Of a DNA stretch of 64,000 nt, positions 1-8,253 are shown piece by piece. The first letter of the stretch is position 1, and each line of letters starts with the position of its first letter. The notes below the pieces were generated by a model. It did no database searches, was not told the origin of the DNA, and saw only the letters and a program-made list of their open reading frames with translations. The DNA comes from Sedimentibacter sp. MB35-C1 (GTDB taxonomy: Bacteria; Bacillota; Clostridia; Tissierellales; Sedimentibacteraceae). Location of the stretch: NCBI RefSeq assembly GCF_030913635.1, contig NZ_CP133188.1, positions 1,736,001-1,800,000 on the forward strand, given 5' to 3'. Position numbers and translations under genes: made by a program.

Positions 1-38
1 TACATCTATCTTATTGTAAAAGATTTTAATTTTATTTT

Positions 39-65
39 GGAACAAATTTTGAACAGAATAAGTCT
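39..65 (+). promoter_or_regulatory. Candidate ECF-sigma promoter upstream of the GH18 gene
   Basis: GGAAC at 39-43 is followed by GTCT at 62-65. The first G of GGAAC lies 23 bases before the G of GTCT. The same GGAACAAAT start and the same 23-base interval occur before the ECF sigma gene (37358-37384). GGAAC with (C)GTC is a typical ECF-class -35/-10 pair. The base before GTC is A here instead of C. Initiation would fall near base 70, giving a leader of about 110 bases. This is pattern-based inference. Confidence 0.4.
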
Positions 66-182
66 ATTATAAGAAAGAGATAAAAAATACCGGCTGATTT
101 TTGTATTGCATTAGGCAATATTTTTGTGTATGGAGTTAAAATGTATAAGGAAACATTGGAATATATTTAAGAGAGGGTTATT

Positions 183-1589
183 ATGAAAAGAAAAAATTTA
201 ACATACGGTCTAATTGCATTGATTTTGTTTGTTAATGTATTCTTGGTAAATGCATCTGCCGCAGAATACGATGAAAATGAAAGCGGAAAAAAGTTTAAAG
301 TTATAGGATATTATTCGGGGGACTTGTTTGATGAGCCCTTGGAGAATTTGCAGACGGATAAGTTGACTCATGTCATATATGCTTTTTTGATTCCTCAAGA
401 GGATGGTTCGCTTATTGAATTGAAGAATCCAGAGAAACTTAGAAAATTGGTTGAAAAATGCCATGCTGATGGAACGAATGTTTTCATTGCTGTGGGAGGC
501 TGGTCATATGAAGGGAACACCTTGCAGCCTGTATTTGAGGAGATTGCTTCATCGGATGAAAAGAGAAAAGCGTTTATAGAAAATATAGCTGATATTGTTG
601 AAGAATACAACCTTGATGGAGTTGAGCTTGACTGGGAGCATCCAAATGCAAATACTGCATTTGATTATGAAAAACTTGCAGTTGAGTTGAGTGAAGCACT
701 AAAACAGATGGGAAAGGAAATGACAGCGGCACTAAACGGTGCTTGGTCTAAGACTGCTGGGCCGGAGCCTTCTATGGTACTGACGGACAAATGTCTTGAA
801 AGTTTCAGTTTTATAAATGTAATGGCATATGATATAAGTAATGCCGATCACAGCCCTTTGTGGTTTTCCGAAACATCCATAGATTATTGGCTGAACAGAG
901 GAGTACCGTCCGAGAAAATTGTACTTGGAATGCCTCTATATGCCAGACCCAGTTGGATGCAGTACAGACATTTAGTTTCTATGAATACAGAATATGCATA
1001 TACGGATTATGCGCCAACAGACCCGCTGGAATCATATTATAACGGAATAAATACGTTAAGAGAAAAGACTGTAATATCTTTGAGCAAGGCGGGGGGAGTA
1101 ATGCTTTTTGATGTCAATGAAGACACAAATGACAAATATAGCATAGTCTCCATGATAGACGATATCGTTAAGAAAACTGCTAATTTATCAGCAGATGAAA
1201 TGAACAGTTATGTAACAGTTGTTTTAAATGGAAGGGAATTGGTGTTTTCGGAAAGCGAAGGCTATGGAAAGCCGTTTATAAGTGAAGCAGGCAGAACGAT
1301 GCTTCCGCTCAGGATGCCTCTGGAGGCAATAGGAGCGAAAGTGAGATATGACAATGAAAATAGAATTGTAACTGCTGTCAAGGATGATATAACAGTAAAA
1401 ATTCCAGTTGATAAAGATGTTGTTTATATAAATGAAAAAGAAATTAAAACAGATGCAAAATCATTTATAATAAGCGGAAGAACGTACATTCCACTAAGAA
1501 CGGTTTTTGAAGCGTTCGAGTATCAAATTGACTGGCACGGCAGCAGCAGAACAGTTTTGTTGACAGAAAAGGAACAGGAAACTAATTAG
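183..1589 (+). CDS. Secreted GH18 glycoside hydrolase with C-terminal stalk domain
   Basis: Residues 1-26 form a signal peptide: a basic start, a hydrophobic core and an NASAAE cleavage region. Residues about 36-335 are a family 18 TIM barrel with the catalytic signature DGVELDWE at 145-152, so E152 is the expected acid/base, and a VGGWS strand at 104-108. Family 18 enzymes cleave beta-1,4 N-acetylglucosamine polymers such as chitin or peptidoglycan-type glycans. Residues about 345-465 resemble a copper-amine-oxidase N-terminal-like (stalk) domain, with the repeated pattern of RTMLPLR and RTYIPLR, common as a wall-associated module in Clostridia. The start follows AGAGAGGG. A candidate ECF promoter lies upstream. 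The true substrate cannot be told from sequence. Confidence 0.85.
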   Translation: MKRKNLTYGLIALILFVNVFLVNASAAEYDENESGKKFKVIGYYSGDLFDEPLENLQTDKLTHVIYAFLIPQEDGSLIELKNPEKLRKLVEKCHADGTNVFIAVGGWSYEGNTLQPVFEEIASSDEKRKAFIENIADIVEEYNLDGVELDWEHPNANTAFDYEKLAVELSEALKQMGKEMTAALNGAWSKTAGPEPSMVLTDKCLESFSFINVMAYDISNADHSPLWFSETSIDYWLNRGVPSEKIVLGMPLYARPSWMQYRHLVSMNTEYAYTDYAPTDPLESYYNGINTLREKTVISLSKAGGVMLFDVNEDTNDKYSIVSMIDDIVKKTANLSADEMNSYVTVVLNGRELVFSESEGYGKPFISEAGRTMLPLRMPLEAIGAKVRYDNENRIVTAVKDDITVKIPVDKDVVYINEKEIKTDAKSFIISGRTYIPLRTVFEAFEYQIDWHGSSRTVLLTEKEQETN

Positions 1590-1650
1590 ATTTATATTAA
1601 GATAGACATTATATAGCTTTAATAAAATAAGATGTGAGGAGTGTGGAAGA

Positions 1651-1842
1651 ATGTACAAGTACAAGTTTGTAAAGGCAACAACAGGAGGAGTATTTAACGG
1701 AAAACAAAACCACAGAGAGTTAATAGACAGGTACAGCAGAGAAGGATGGAGATTTGTAACTGCCATACCAACGGAAAGCAACGGACATGGTGTTATATTC
1801 GAATTTGACCTGGTGTTTGAAAGGGAAATGAAACAAGAGTGA
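1651..1842 (+). CDS. DUF4177-family small protein
   Basis: This is a 63-residue protein with the compact pattern of DUF4177: a beta strand (YKYKFVKA), then a helix with NHRELIDRYSREGWRFV, then two strands. The hallmark is a LID...GWRFV core, where a helix is followed by an aromatic strand. No function is established for the family. The start follows GTGAGGAGTG. It lies 61 bases after the GH18 gene and is followed by a terminator, so it may be co-transcribed with that gene. Confidence 0.7.
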   Translation: MYKYKFVKATTGGVFNGKQNHRELIDRYSREGWRFVTAIPTESNGHGVIFEFDLVFEREMKQE

Positions 1843-1857
1843 TTAAATATTAAAATT

Positions 1858-1896
1858 AAGTCCTTAATTGACTAAGTGTATAGTTAGGGCTTTTTT
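1858..1896 (+). terminator. Rho-independent terminator
   Basis: AAGTCCT at 1858-1864 pairs with AGGGCTT at 1886-1892 (one G-U pair), with further pairing inside, followed by a T6 run. It ends the GH18-DUF4177 unit. Confidence 0.7.
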
Positions 1897-2028
1897 GATG
1901 AGTAAAACCATACACTGGGGAAACTGAAAACACAGGAGTAAAAAATGTGCATAATTTTGGTCAGAATGTTTGGTAAATAAAATGCTTATGATGTATAATT
2001 GAATAATCAACTTTATGGAGAGGTAAAA

Positions 2029-3027
2029 ATGAGTGTTTCAATAACGAAGGCGATACTTCACATTCTTGATCCAAGTCTTGGAATTCCTGTTCTTTCCGAA
2101 AATCTCATGTCATTTAATGATCAGATGAGAGAATATACGGAAAAACACATCTTAAAGAGTTATAATGACGCAGATTTAAAGAAAACAAAATTTGTAAATC
2201 AAGATGGAATATTTTTAAAGCTGGTTAATCAATATTTAAAAAATGATGACTTTATAAAATTTTCAAGAGAGGTTTCTGAATTTTTCTTTAAGATAATAGC
2301 TGAAAACCCTGATATAAAACCTTGTGATTTGATGTTTGTACAAGCTAATGTATTTAACAAGGACTATATAGTGATACTTAAGCTCAATTACAAAAAAGGA
2401 TATATCCATTTTACGAAGCAGGATGACACTACAAAAAATATTATAATAGAACAGCCTTGTTCATTGCCGGCTACATCACAAAAAATAGACGAATTCATAT
2501 TTGTCGATTTAAACAGCCTTGATGTATTTGTAAAAGAGAGAAAATGCCAGGTTTATAATGAACCCAGCTACTATATTTCAAAGCACATACTTGAATGTAA
2601 GGAGGAGAAGCCTGACAAGGAAAAAGTGAAAATTATAACTCAAGCGACAGATAAAATTATCAAGGAATACTACGATGATGATATGCTTATGAAAAGCCGT
2701 GTAAAAAATATAATAAGAGAAAATGTTGAAGAAAAGTTGAATATAAACATAGAAGAAATATCTGAAAAAGCGTTTAAGGATGAGGCTGCAAGGAAGGTAT
2801 ACAACGAAGAAATTCAGATGAAGGGCATAAGAGAGCCGGAAATCAAAGTAAACTTTAACTATGCAAATAAAATAAAAACTAAGCAAAAATTTATTACCGA
2901 TGAAGGAATTGAAATAAATATTCCTTATGAAATGTTGAGTGACAAGGAAAAGGTAGAGTTTATTACTAACACTAATGGTACAATTTCAATTATGCTGAAA
3001 AATATTGACAACATAGTTGACAAATAA
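2029..3027 (+). CDS. Nucleoid-associated protein (NdpA/YejK-like)
   Basis: The protein has 332 residues and begins with the SITKAILHILD pattern typical of the NdpA/37-kDa nucleoid-associated family. These are DNA-binding proteins of unclear role found in many Gram-negative and some clostridial genomes. An alternative TTG at 1999 is unlikely: it overlaps a TATAAT (1994-1999) that reads as the promoter -10. The ATG at 2029 follows GGAGAGG at proper spacing. The C-terminal part is rich in lysine and glutamate. The gene is monocistronic and ends at a clear terminator. Confidence 0.75.
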   Translation: MSVSITKAILHILDPSLGIPVLSENLMSFNDQMREYTEKHILKSYNDADLKKTKFVNQDGIFLKLVNQYLKNDDFIKFSREVSEFFFKIIAENPDIKPCDLMFVQANVFNKDYIVILKLNYKKGYIHFTKQDDTTKNIIIEQPCSLPATSQKIDEFIFVDLNSLDVFVKERKCQVYNEPSYYISKHILECKEEKPDKEKVKIITQATDKIIKEYYDDDMLMKSRVKNIIRENVEEKLNINIEEISEKAFKDEAARKVYNEEIQMKGIREPEIKVNFNYANKIKTKQKFITDEGIEINIPYEMLSDKEKVEFITNTNGTISIMLKNIDNIVDK

Positions 3028-3044
3028 TAATGTTTGAACGCGTT

Positions 3045-3079
3045 AAAAAGGCGGCCTCTAAAAAGAGACAGCCTTTTTT
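3045..3079. terminator. Bidirectional terminator between convergent genes
   Basis: AAAAAGGC at 3045-3052 pairs with GCCTTTTT at 3071-3078, and CTCT/AGAG pairs inside. It is A-rich on the left and T-rich on the right, so it can serve both the nucleoid protein gene and the convergent DUF3343 gene. Confidence 0.8.
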
Positions 3080-3137
3080 GCATTTCGCAACCTTAATTTT
3101 ATGCTGGTGGTACGCAGAAATATCTGCGACTATTGGA

Positions 3138-3377
3138 TTATTCATCTTCATACAACAGCACATATTGGTTAGTTGATTTATCCTCATAAATTCTTTCAAT
3201 TTCCGGTTCTACAAGAGTTAGAGGATTTTCCTCATAAGCAAGCCTGGCACATATTCCGCAGCTGGAACTGAGCTTTCTCGGTACAGGCTGCAAGGTGCAG
3301 GGTATGTTTAGTTTTTTCATTTTGCTGTCAAACTTTATTGCACCGGACTGAGTATGAAAAACTACTGTGTATTTCAT
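3138..3377 (-). CDS. DUF3343 protein, selenium/sulfur cassette
   Basis: A 79-residue protein matching DUF3343: an N-terminal strand (YTVVFHTQSGAIKFD), then a conserved cysteine pair C40-G-I-C43 after PRKLSSS. DUF3343 proteins are regularly encoded next to yedF/yedE and are suspected carriers or receivers of sulfur or selenium on cysteine. The function is inferred from context. Its start overlaps the end of the yedF-like gene by four bases (ATGA), so the two are translationally coupled. It is the last gene of the yedE-yedF-DUF3343 operon. Confidence 0.8.
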   Translation of the reverse strand: MKYTVVFHTQSGAIKFDSKMKKLNIPCTLQPVPRKLSSSCGICARLAYEENPLTLVEPEIERIYEDKSTNQYVLLYEDE

Positions 3378-3583
3378 TTTATTCCTCTGACAATAAATAA
3401 ATCATCAGCTTCTTCTATTTCAACATTGAATCCATTGCTTAAAAGGTATTTTTTTACGTTTGTTTTTGAAGTGTTATTGTCTGTCAGCACTTCAATTTTA
3501 TCTGCTCCCGTATTGCCACTCAGAGCTTTTTTTGTCATTAATACCGGCTGAGGGCAAGAAGTACCACATGTATCAATTCTCAT
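3374..3583 (-). CDS. yedF: TusA/YedF-family sulfurtransferase-like protein
   Basis: A 69-residue TusA-type protein with the CPxP signature (C10-P-Q-P13) preceded by another cysteine at residue 6. TusA-family proteins pass persulfide sulfur, or in YedF probably selenium, via the CPxP cysteine. The ATG at 3583 is preferred over a GTG nine bases upstream, because that GTG is part of the ribosome site AGAGGTG. It is 12 bases downstream of yedE and overlaps the DUF3343 gene. The proteobacterial-type C-terminal extension of YedF is absent here; DUF3343 is a separate gene and may supply the partner function. Confidence 0.8.
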   Translation of the reverse strand: MRIDTCGTSCPQPVLMTKKALSGNTGADKIEVLTDNNTSKTNVKKYLLSNGFNVEIEEADDLFIVRGIK

Positions 3584-3595
3584 TTTTTTCACCTC

Positions 3596-4693
3596 TTAAC
3601 TATTTTTTTTAAGCAAATCTGAGTTTGCTATTGACAAAAGCAATATAAATGCAAAACATATTATAACTGCAATTTGTCCATTTGGAGTAGGTCCGTTTCC
3701 GCTTGAAGCCAAAGAAAAATTATGAGCAAATGCGGCACCGACTATCATTCCGAAGACTGTAACAGCTGAATCTGAATTTCCTTCACCTGAAAGTATAAGC
3801 TGTCTCAACGGGCAGCCGCCTAAAAGAACGGATCCCCAACCTACAAGAGCCATACCGAGGAAGTTCCAAAGGCCGTCAGTATGTGAAACAGGCTGTTCAG
3901 CAAACCCTAGGTTGAAGTTTCCGAGAACAAGATTGCCTATTGCTGTTACAACAATAATTGCAACAAAGCCAAGAAGCAAGTAATTCTGTTTGAACATTAC
4001 TTTATCTCTGAGGCCTCCAACCATGCAAAGTCTTGTCTTTTGTGATAAAAATCCTACAATCAAGCCGCATACAAGTGCAATAAAAATTGGTGCATGCATG
4101 CTTCCAGGACCTTCTTCGCTGAAGAAAATGAACGCTGGTGCAGCCAGCAGAAGTATAAACAGTCCAACTGATGCAATAGGCATTACATATCCGTCAAATG
4201 AGGATGTTTTGTAATTTCTTTTGAGCGAAAAACCCTTATTTAAAAATAATATTCCCACACCTATTCCGGCCATGAAACCAACCAGTCCAACAATTGCATT
4301 TAGATCTCCTCCGCCTATTCTAAGTACCATTCTCAGAGGACATCCTAAGAACATCAGGGCGCCAATCATTACGGCTATTCCTATGAAAAATCTTGTAATT
4401 GGTGAAGATCCACCTTTAGACTTAAACTCTTTACCTGCTAAAGCGGCAATAAATGCTCCTAAGATTAATCCTATTATTTCAGGCCTTATGTATTGAACTA
4501 CCGCCGCTCTGTGGAGGCCTAAAGCTCCTGCTATGTCTCTTTCAAAACATGCTATGCAGAATCCCATGTTTTGGGGGTTTCCAAGAGCAACTAATATTAA
4601 AGCTATGATTCCTACTGCTCCGCCGGCAAAAATTATACCTTTTTTGCTTTCAAAAAAAGGTATTTTTTCGTCTGATAATTTTTCTTTTTCCAT
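3596..4693 (-). CDS. yedE: YedE-family putative selenium transporter
   Basis: A 365-residue integral membrane protein built from two YeeE/YedE (sulf_transp) halves. Each half has a GCPLR motif: GCPLRMVLRIGGGD near residue 117 and GCPLRQLILSGEGN near 294. There is also an early FCIACFERDIAGALGLHRA segment typical of the selenium-linked YedE branch. Family members are thought to move selenium or thiosulfate-like species. The yedE-yedF-DUF3343 order is common in selenium-using anaerobes. The start follows GGAGGAAGAA. No selD, selA or selB is visible in the window. Confidence 0.8.
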   Translation of the reverse strand: MEKEKLSDEKIPFFESKKGIIFAGGAVGIIALILVALGNPQNMGFCIACFERDIAGALGLHRAAVVQYIRPEIIGLILGAFIAALAGKEFKSKGGSSPITRFFIGIAVMIGALMFLGCPLRMVLRIGGGDLNAIVGLVGFMAGIGVGILFLNKGFSLKRNYKTSSFDGYVMPIASVGLFILLLAAPAFIFFSEEGPGSMHAPIFIALVCGLIVGFLSQKTRLCMVGGLRDKVMFKQNYLLLGFVAIIVVTAIGNLVLGNFNLGFAEQPVSHTDGLWNFLGMALVGWGSVLLGGCPLRQLILSGEGNSDSAVTVFGMIVGAAFAHNFSLASSGNGPTPNGQIAVIICFAFILLLSIANSDLLKKNS

Positions 4694-4928
4694 TTCTTCC
4701 TCCTAACATATCAATAATTGTATTATATTTCACAATCTTTTGAAAGTAAAATAGAAAAAAGTTAAAAAAGCAGCACATTGCATAACAAACATTTATATTT
4801 TAAGAAAAAATGGATGTATTTTAATAATTCTACATTTGTTTTTGAAAATAACTCCTACTAATAGTTAAACATTTTAATTATTAAATGAGAAAAAGATGAA
4901 AAAAATTAAAAATCTTTTCTAAAAGTAG

Positions 4929-4956
4929 TTGACAAATTATAAATGAGTGGTATTAT
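4929..4956 (+). promoter_or_regulatory. hsp20 promoter (sigma-A type)
   Basis: TTGACA at 4929-4934 and TATTAT at 4951-4956, 16 bases apart. It lies just upstream of the CIRCE element, so transcription would start within or at the edge of the operator. The rest of the 4694-5029 gap is AT-rich and must also hold the yedE promoter on the other strand, which I cannot place. Confidence 0.65.
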
Positions 4957-4968
4957 ATAACCATAAGA

Positions 4969-4995
4969 TTAGCACTCACCAGACGAGAGTGCTAA
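4969..4995. promoter_or_regulatory. CIRCE operator (HrcA site)
   Basis: A perfect TTAGCACTC (4969-4977), nine-base spacer, GAGTGCTAA (4987-4995). This is the consensus CIRCE inverted repeat bound by the heat-shock repressor HrcA. It is placed between the promoter and the hsp20 start. Confidence 0.97.
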
Positions 4996-5029
4996 CAAAA
5001 TAAATTTAATAATAAAGGAGATGTTGAGC

Positions 5030-5485
5030 ATGTCTGGATTAGTACCATTTAACAGAAAGAACAGAAGTTTAATGAGTAAGGATTTTGATGATTTTGGTAA
5101 CTTTTACAACATGGTTGATGACTTTTTTAATTTTAACTGGCCATCAGGCAAGAATTTTATTAAAGATACCTTCAAGGTCGATGTTCAGGAAGACGATAAA
5201 AAATACTTAATTGAAGCAGAGCTGCCGGGTGTCAGCAAAGATGAAGTAAATATTGAAATGGATGACGGGAAACTAAGTATTAATGTAAAAAAAGAAGAAA
5301 ATGTAAATGAAGAGAAGAAAAACTACATTCATAGAGAAAGACGTTACAGTTCAATGAGCAGATGCATTTACCTGGAGGATGCAAAATCGCAGGATATAAA
5401 AGCCGGCCTTGATAACGGCGTCTTAAAAATTGCGGTTCCAAAAGAATCAAGACCAAATAAATCTGTTAAAATCGATATTGAATAA
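5030..5485 (+). CDS. Hsp20-family small heat shock protein
   Basis: A 151-residue alpha-crystallin protein. The N-terminal arm (about 1-45) is followed by the alpha-crystallin domain (about 46-140), with FKVDVQEDDKKYLIEAELPG and a late GVLKIAVPK strand, then a short C-terminal tail. It acts as an ATP-independent holdase for unfolding proteins. The ATG at 5030 is chosen because the in-frame ATG at 5021 directly abuts the AAAGGAG ribosome site. CIRCE control indicates HrcA repression, which is less usual for hsp20 than for groEL and dnaK. Confidence 0.92.
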   Translation: MSGLVPFNRKNRSLMSKDFDDFGNFYNMVDDFFNFNWPSGKNFIKDTFKVDVQEDDKKYLIEAELPGVSKDEVNIEMDDGKLSINVKKEENVNEEKKNYIHRERRYSSMSRCIYLEDAKSQDIKAGLDNGVLKIAVPKESRPNKSVKIDIE

Positions 5486-5530
5486 AAAAGTAAAGGAAGC
5501 AGGTATTAATCTGTTTCCTTTACTTTTTTT
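5484..5530 (+). terminator. hsp20 terminator
   Basis: A long A-rich stem (AAAAAAGTAAAGGAAGCAG) pairs with CTGTTTCCTTTAC and its T7 tail, ending at 5530. It overlaps the hsp20 stop codon. Confidence 0.9.
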
Positions 5531-5718
5531 GTGCTTTGTGTCATCTGTTATTTATGGCAGAATGATTATTAATTTTAACATTTGAGCTGAAATAATGATA
5601 ATTATATGTTAAGATAATATTATTATTTCAAGGTGAGCATATTAATGGATATTCAGGTGTACTTGCTGATGATAATAAGTAGAATAAGGAATTCTTTTTA
5701 AAAATTTGGGAGATAAGA

Positions 5719-5826
5719 ATGAAAGCCCCATTGATTTACAGCAATAATATATTTAAATTAAAAAAATGCATTGGCGCGCTTCTGAAGCAAGCGCATTTTC
5801 AGGAGGATTTATGGCTGACGTTTTGA
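5719..5826 (+). CDS. Possible 35-residue small ORF ahead of ABC exporter
   Basis: ATG at 5719 follows TTGGGAGATAAGA, a good ribosome site. The frame runs 35 codons to TGA at 5824-5826, overlapping the ABC ATPase start by 16 bases. The peptide is basic in the middle (KLKKC) with one cysteine. A hairpin (about 5764-5800) lies within it, just before the ATPase ribosome site. It might be a leader that couples translation of the exporter, or chance. It resembles no family I know. Confidence 0.3.
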   Translation: MKAPLIYSNNIFKLKKCIGALLKQAHFQEDLWLTF

Positions 5827-6581
5827 AATTGAATCATGTGAGTAAAAGATTTGGAAGCAAGGAGGTACTTAAGGATATTAATTTTACGGTTAACAGCGGT
5901 GAAATTATAGGATATATAGGTTCAAACGGAGCCGGTAAAAGCACTACAATAAAGATTATACTCGGCTTGATTGACGATTATGATGGTGATGTATATGTAT
6001 TCGGCGAAAATATCAAAGGACAAACCGACTATAAGAGAAAAATCGGGTATGTTCCCGAGATATCGGATATGTATGATAATCTCACAGCCTGCGAATATAT
6101 TGGGTTTATAGGTATGCTTTACGGTATAGGATCTATTAAGGCGGTTTCAAAGGCAAAGGAGATGATGAGTGTATTTGGTATTGAGGAAGCTATTGACGGA
6201 AGGATTCACACATTTTCAAAAGGAATGAGGCAGAAGCTGTCTATTATAACTGGAATGCTTCATAATCCCGATATACTTTTTCTGGATGAGCCTCTTGGCG
6301 GTATAGATGCAAACAGCGTCCTTGTGTTTAAGGAAATTATTCAGGGCTTGAAAAATTCAGGAAAGACTATTTTTTATTCGTCACATATACTTGAGGTTGT
6401 GGAAAAACTCAGCGACAGGTTACTTCTGTTAAATGAAGGCAATATTGTCTTGGACGGCACAATGAACGAGGTTAGACAAAAGAAATCTGACTCTTCACTT
6501 GAATCTATATTTAATGATGTAACAGGTTTTCACGATCATGAAAAGCTTGCTCATAAGTTTATTGATGCATTTATGAGCTAG
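5811..6581 (+). CDS. ABC exporter ATP-binding protein
   Basis: 256 residues. Walker A is GSNGAGKST (37-45), the signature is FSKGMRQKL, and Walker B is ILFLDEP followed by the D-loop, with SSHILE as the switch. The family is the ABC-2-type exporter ATPase (DrrA/YtrB/BcrA-like). It would power the permease encoded nine bases downstream. The start at 5811 follows AGGAGGATTT exactly; the upstream in-frame ATG at 5766 lacks a ribosome site and lies inside a hairpin. The substrate is unknown; relatives export lipids, peptides or antibiotics. Confidence 0.88.
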   Translation: MADVLKLNHVSKRFGSKEVLKDINFTVNSGEIIGYIGSNGAGKSTTIKIILGLIDDYDGDVYVFGENIKGQTDYKRKIGYVPEISDMYDNLTACEYIGFIGMLYGIGSIKAVSKAKEMMSVFGIEEAIDGRIHTFSKGMRQKLSIITGMLHNPDILFLDEPLGGIDANSVLVFKEIIQGLKNSGKTIFYSSHILEVVEKLSDRLLLLNEGNIVLDGTMNEVRQKKSDSSLESIFNDVTGFHDHEKLAHKFIDAFMS

Positions 6582-6590
6582 GAGGTAATT

Positions 6591-8237
6591 ATGGAATTTA
6601 TGTCTTTAAAAATTCTTGATAATTTTAAAGGTTTGTTTGGAAGATTAGGAATTGACTATGAAATGATGCGAATAATATTAAATACAAAGCTTTTGCTTGA
6701 TTCAAGAAAAGCTCCTGTTATATCAGGGCAAAACAAAAAAAATGAAACAGAAAATCCTTCATTCATTAAGAGATACCTGCTTCATCTAATTTTTGGCTTA
6801 TTTCTCGCGTTTTTCATATATTTTATAAATGATGAAATGATAAGAATGATATATTTTTCAGGGGCGATGTTTTTTATGACAACTATGTACCTGATTTCAG
6901 ATTTTTCATTCGTACTTTTGGATACAAAGGATAAGAATATTCTAATGACCAAGCCTGTGGATAGCAAAGCTGTGTCTTTGGCAAAGGTTCTGCATATTTT
7001 GATATACATGTTTCGGCTCAATATCTTTCTTGCAGGCCCGTCTCTTGTAGCTATTGTAATGCTAAACGGAGTGTTGGCAATACCTGTGTTGTTGCTGGAA
7101 ATTTTGTTTATGGATTTGCTTATATTTTTGGTTACGGCATTTATATATATTTTGGTGCTAAGATTTTTTGACGGAGAGTTTTTAAGGAATATAATTAATT
7201 ATATTCAGATTCTGCTTACAATTTTGGTAACTGTAGGGTATCAAATTGCAATTAGAATGATTGATTTTTCTGATCTGCAAAATATAACCTATACTTTTAA
7301 AGTTTATAATTATTTAAATCCCATACTGTGGTTCGGCGCACCATTTGAAATCTTGTTCAACGGTGGCGATGAAATGTATCTGTACATATTTGTATTGTTA
7401 TTAATTGTAGTCCCAGTAAGTTGCTTTATAGTGTATATAAAACTAAGCAAAAAAATGGAATCTCTTTTGCTCAAGCTGGAAAGTGACGGAGGTGAAAAGC
7501 CTTTGAGGCATCCGATTGAATCACTTGTGGGCAGAGTTTTAAACAGAAATGAGGTGACAAGGCAGTCATTTCATTTTGCAAATTCTGTAATTAGAAGCGA
7601 TAGAAGCCTTAAGCTGAAAATATATCCTGCTCTGTCTACGGGAATTTTGCTTCCTGTACTCATGATATTTAATATGGGGGTCAGGGGAAAGGGCTATGAA
7701 CCGCTTGGGTTTGAATATCTGTATCTTTACTTTAATCTGCTGATTATTCCTTCTGTCATAAACCTTGTACTGTTTTCATCCGCGTGGAAGGGTGCATATA
7801 TATATGCTGTTACAGGATTTACCGATACAAAAAAGATGTTCAGAGGAATTTTAGAAGCAGTTGTAATACGTCTTTTTATACCTTTAATGATAGTGAACAG
7901 TGCAATTTATATAGTGCTTTTTAAGGATAGATTTGCTGTTGATATAGTTTCTATGCTGATTGCAACTATAGCAATATTTCCGGTGCTGGGGAGAATATAT
8001 CTTACAGAGTTTCCTTTTTCAAGACCTATAGATGAATCAAACCAAGGTAAAGATATGGATAAATTTATTTATTCACTGGGAGTGATAGTATGCATAGTTA
8101 TTATGCATGTTGTTTTTCGAAGATTCCAAATGGGAGTGTGGATTTATATCGGCCTAATGGCGGTTTTACTGCCGTTAAGTTGGATATTTGTTTCTCCTAA
8201 GGTTACTAAGCCAGTAAATGAAGCAAAGAAAATATGA
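6591..8237 (+). CDS. Putative ABC exporter permease
   Basis: A 548-residue polytopic protein with a soluble N-terminal 60 residues, about six hydrophobic segments between residues 60 and 290, a charged central loop (about 290-345, KLSKKMESLLLK onward), and further hydrophobic spans to the C-terminus. The pattern fits the 'putative ABC exporter' permeases encoded with DrrA-type ATPases. It starts after GGAGGTAATT. The next gene (AI-2E family) begins 16 bases after its stop. No peptide or lipid substrate can be assigned. Confidence 0.7.
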   Translation: MEFMSLKILDNFKGLFGRLGIDYEMMRIILNTKLLLDSRKAPVISGQNKKNETENPSFIKRYLLHLIFGLFLAFFIYFINDEMIRMIYFSGAMFFMTTMYLISDFSFVLLDTKDKNILMTKPVDSKAVSLAKVLHILIYMFRLNIFLAGPSLVAIVMLNGVLAIPVLLLEILFMDLLIFLVTAFIYILVLRFFDGEFLRNIINYIQILLTILVTVGYQIAIRMIDFSDLQNITYTFKVYNYLNPILWFGAPFEILFNGGDEMYLYIFVLLLIVVPVSCFIVYIKLSKKMESLLLKLESDGGEKPLRHPIESLVGRVLNRNEVTRQSFHFANSVIRSDRSLKLKIYPALSTGILLPVLMIFNMGVRGKGYEPLGFEYLYLYFNLLIIPSVINLVLFSSAWKGAYIYAVTGFTDTKKMFRGILEAVVIRLFIPLMIVNSAIYIVLFKDRFAVDIVSMLIATIAIFPVLGRIYLTEFPFSRPIDESNQGKDMDKFIYSLGVIVCIVIMHVVFRRFQMGVWIYIGLMAVLLPLSWIFVSPKVTKPVNEAKKI

Positions 8238-8253
8238 TAAAAGAGGGGATGCC

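Noticed and set aside
1999-2031. TTG start of the nucleoid protein
   Set aside because: It overlaps the TATAAT of the probable promoter; the ATG at 2029 has a proper ribosome site.
5640-5700. GntR/YtrA-like regulator remnant before the ABC exporter
   Set aside because: An 18-codon frame after AAGGTGAG has faint likeness to a regulator start, but no further domain follows in any frame.
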